A DNA stretch of 64,000 bases from Aneurinibacillus sp. Ricciae_BoGa-3 (GTDB lineage: Bacteria; Bacillota; Bacilli; Aneurinibacillales; Aneurinibacillaceae), in contig NZ_CP116887.1 of the NCBI RefSeq assembly GCF_028421645.1, positions 932,001 to 996,000 on the forward strand, read 5' to 3'. The position numbers and the translations under genes are program-made. Under the pieces are notes generated by a model that saw only the letters and a list, made by a program, of their open reading frames with translations, made no database searches and was not told the DNA's origin. This document shows positions 61,554-64,000 of the stretch, piece by piece. Numbering within the stretch: position 1 is the stretch's first letter; every line of letters starts with the position of its first letter.

Positions 61554-64000
61554 TTACTCAGTAGCGATTGATGGGTCAGCCTGTTCTTTAACAGGTGTAA
61601 TCATCACGAAACGTTGTTCTGCAGATTGTAGCAGCGTTTCAATACGTGCAGCTGTTTCTGGTTGGCCGCTTGCATCCAGTTCCTTAATATACTCGCCGAG
61701 CAGGTACGCGAGATCTTCTTTTCCAGTCTGGTTTAACGGCTGAATGCTAACTTTTGCTGCCTTGGCAATGCGGCGCTGGATGGCAGCCTCGTCAAGTCCA
61801 AGTTCCGGCTGAAGGTGCAGGTAAACCGTACCACCGGTCATACCGGAACAAATCCAAGGACCTGGATCCCCAAGTACAACCGCACGGCCGTTGGTCATGT
61901 ATTCAAAGGCAAAGCCTTTAATATTCGCACGGGAGCCAATGCCACCGAGATCATCCCGGATAGGCTGGTTCAGCTCGCCGCCAATGATCACATCTGCACC
62001 TGAGAGGCGGATACATGCGCGGGCATCCGCGTTGCCCTGCACAATATATAAACCTTTCTGTGCCCCATAGCAGAAGCTTTTTCCTACGGAACCGTTAATG
62101 AACTCACGATTAGCATTTGGATACTTCATTACGCTAACGCGGCCGCCAAATCCGGTTTTTCCAACGCCGTCCTGGGCACCTCCGCGTACGCGGATTGATA
62201 CACCTTCCGCATTAAAAGCAGCGAGCCCATTGCCTGGAACTGAACCCTTGTCAAACGTAAGGGATACTTCAGGTAGATGAACATAACCTCCATCCAGATA
62301 AGGTTTTACCCTTGCACCTGAATAACGGCTTCCAAGCACACGCTGGTCACTTAAAACATTCGTAAATGTCTCGTTAATCGGAGCATTTGGTGAAGTGAAA
62401 GCGCCAGATGACTCATAAGACTCAGCTCCAACCGCAACAAGCACACGGGATTCAACTTTAACATGCTCCTGATACGGGAATGGTGCACTCCGCAGCAGGG
62501 ATGTTAAATCAAGTTCCTCGAGTCCGCGCGCTTGGATCAGCAAGTCGGCGCGGCCTACCATATCCTGCGTACGTGTAAAACCAAGCTGTGCAGTAAGTTC
62601 CTTAACTTCCTGCCCGATAGCTGCAAACAGGCGTTTCAGGTTCTCAACTGCCGTATCATAAACGCGGGGAACAAACCGGCGCAGGCCGTGTTCTTTCGCT
62701 TCTTCTACGCTATCAATCTGTGTGGCAATCCCCACATGGCAAGTATCCAGGTGGCAGCCGCGGCATGTAGTACAACCAACAGCCAGCATGGCAAGGGTAC
62801 CAAATCCAACCCGGTTGGCTCCAAGAGCAATCAATTTCACAACATCCAAGCCGCTTTTTACGCCGCCATCTGCCCAGATTTCAATTTTGTCGCGCAGGCC
62901 TGCTTCGATAAGAGCAGTGTGGGCTGCTTTGACCCCAATTTCAACGGGAAGTCCCACATGCTGCAGAGCATGCACGCGTGCTGCGCCGGTACCGCCATCA
63001 AATCCGCTAAGCGTAATAAAGTCGGCCCCGGCTTTAGCTACACCTACCGCAATGGTTCCGATATTTGGCACAATCGGCACCTTTACGCAAACCTTTGCTT
63101 CATTGTTGGCTGTTTTTAATTCCGTAATAATCTGCGCAAGGTCCTCAATTGAGTAGATATCATGATTATTAGACGGCGAAATAAGGTCAGATCCAATCGT
63201 TGCATTACGTGCCGCAGCAATTTTTGCCGTAACCTTTCTGCCTGGAAGGTGTCCGCCTTCACCCGGCTTTGCACCCTGGCCGATTTTAATCTCCAGCAAG
63301 TTGGATGAATTGGCTAACTCGACATTCACCCCAAAGCGGCCGGAAGCGATCTGCTGGCCACGTGTTCTCGGGTATTTGCCAAGCATATCTTTAATTTCTC
63401 CACCTTCACCGTTTAAGCTGATCATGTTCAACTGGTCAGCAGCTTCGGCATAGGCCCGGAATGCTGTTTCATTCTGGGATCCAAAGGACATGGATGAAAT
63501 TAAAAAGGGAAGGTTGTGTTCACCGATTGAAACGTCAACTGAATCTACATCGATTGTTTTATCGGCTTTTGATTTATCCAGATCAGCCAGGTGACGGATG
63601 GCTAATGGACTCTCCACTTCCTGTTGAAGCAGCTTATCTGCGAATTCTCTGTACGAAAGGCTGCCTGAGGCGACCTCTCCAATGGATTTCCAAATTCGCG
63701 GCCATAGATGGAACAATTTTGCCGGTCGTGCTGCCGCATCGTTAAAGTCTTCATACCGTGCCCGGCTGTCCTTTTCCATGTCACTAAAAGAGAATCCAGC
63801 CATATCACTACCGCAGAAATTAACAATATCAAGTACTTCAGCTATTTTGCTATTTAAACCAATTGAAGAGAAGAGGCGGGCATATCCGCGAAGTTCGTGG
63901 ATGCCTATGGTTGAAATAACTTTTTCAAGGCCTTTATTCAACGCGTTAAATAAATTATCAACAGATTGAGCGCCGTCTTTCGAGTACACTGTTGCAAATA
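61554..64000 (-). CDS. gltB: Glutamate synthase large chain, C-terminal part (runs off the window)
   Basis: The 815 or so residues seen hold the end of the central domain, the FMN barrel (PFLISSMSFGSQNE; KPGEGGHLPG; LSGFDGGTGAA; IWADGGVKSGLDVVK), the 3Fe-4S loop CRGCHLDTCHVG, and the GXGXG helix domain (NGSVGKSFCYGAQKG onward). The frame is open to base 64000, so the apparent GTG at 63989 is internal. The glutaminase domain lies outside. It makes glutamate from glutamine and 2-oxoglutarate. The extra Cys pair in GCTTCRGCH fits the form found in many Bacillota. Confidence 0.93.
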   Translation of the reverse strand, partial: FATVYSKDGAQSVDNLFNALNKGLEKVISTIGIHELRGYARLFSSIGLNSKIAEVLDIVNFCGSDMAGFSFSDMEKDSRARYEDFNDAAARPAKLFHLWPRIWKSIGEVASGSLSYREFADKLLQQEVESPLAIRHLADLDKSKADKTIDVDSVDVSIGEHNLPFLISSMSFGSQNETAFRAYAEAADQLNMISLNGEGGEIKDMLGKYPRTRGQQIASGRFGVNVELANSSNLLEIKIGQGAKPGEGGHLPGRKVTAKIAAARNATIGSDLISPSNNHDIYSIEDLAQIITELKTANNEAKVCVKVPIVPNIGTIAVGVAKAGADFITLSGFDGGTGAARVHALQHVGLPVEIGVKAAHTALIEAGLRDKIEIWADGGVKSGLDVVKLIALGANRVGFGTLAMLAVGCTTCRGCHLDTCHVGIATQIDSVEEAKEHGLRRFVPRVYDTAVENLKRLFAAIGQEVKELTAQLGFTRTQDMVGRADLLIQARGLEELDLTSLLRSAPFPYQEHVKVESRVLVAVGAESYESSGAFTSPNAPINETFTNVLSDQRVLGSRYSGARVKPYLDGGYVHLPEVSLTFDKGSVPGNGLAAFNAEGVSIRVRGGAQDGVGKTGFGGRVSVMKYPNANREFINGSVGKSFCYGAQKGLYIVQGNADARACIRLSGADVIIGGELNQPIRDDLGGIGSRANIKGFAFEYMTNGRAVVLGDPGPWICSGMTGGTVYLHLQPELGLDEAAIQRRIAKAAKVSIQPLNQTGKEDLAYLLGEYIKELDASGQPETAARIETLLQSAEQRFVMITPVKEQADPSIATE

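Overview
The window looks like the chromosome of a low-GC, Gram-positive, aerobic Bacillota of the Paenibacillaceae type. The 16S rRNA resembles Aneurinibacillus/Brevibacillus as I remember those sequences; this is recognition by eye, not an alignment. Supporting signs are strong AGGAGG-type ribosome sites, SigA-like promoters, lipoproteins, SLH and CAP envelope proteins, an S-box sulfur operon, and gene pairs known from Bacillus subtilis (yfhP/mutY, ygaB-C-D-E, bioY/yhfS/yhfT).

Layout. 0-5.2 kb: rhodanese, uppP, and an L-2-hydroxyglutarate oxidase plus GntR regulator divergent from an MFS carrier. 5.6-10.1 kb: a two-gene RND efflux operon. 10.2-13.2 kb: hydrolase, a CadC-like sensor and the CzcD zinc/cadmium exporter, and small membrane proteins. 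13.3-14.8 kb: rlmD with an apparent frameshift. 15.3-17.4 kb: a decayed toxin-antitoxin patch. 17.5-18.5 kb: small ORFs and AT-rich DNA. 18.5-28 kb: lipoprotein, a PLP decarboxylase with its cupin regulator and a wrecked permease, amino-acid permease, pssA and namA. 28.5-33.9 kb: one rRNA operon in the unusual order 16S-5S-23S. 34-38.3 kb: a broken GNAT gene, exported proteins, a frameshifted metallo-beta-lactamase-fold gene and an SLH protein. 38.3-44.2 kb: gabT divergent from a bioY-thiolase-acyl-CoA ligase-SDR operon. 44.3-49.8 kb: a SAM-riboswitch-controlled sulfate assimilation operon (sulfite reductase, cysP, cysH, sat, cysC). 50-64 kb: azoreductase, CAP lipoprotein, mutY, a BI-1 protein, sodA, the ygaB-E-like block, and the C-terminal part of a glutamate synthase that runs off the window.

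How the genes work together. The sulfur operon takes sulfate in (CysP), activates it (Sat; CysC makes PAPS), and reduces it to sulfite (CysH) and sulfide (siroheme reductase), under control of S-adenosylmethionine. The cadC-czcD pair is a self-contained metal-resistance switch with its operator over the promoter. The bioY operon probably joins biotin uptake to acyl-CoA chemistry.

Features that ordinary annotation would not explain are a modular fold-back repeat present three times in 64 kb (1.3, 5.3 and 54.7 kb), the 5S gene inside the 16S-23S spacer, an extra hairpin in 23S domain III, and two genes that share the same AAG-A7-G frameshift site. No tRNA gene, CRISPR array, intact prophage or intact insertion sequence was recognised.
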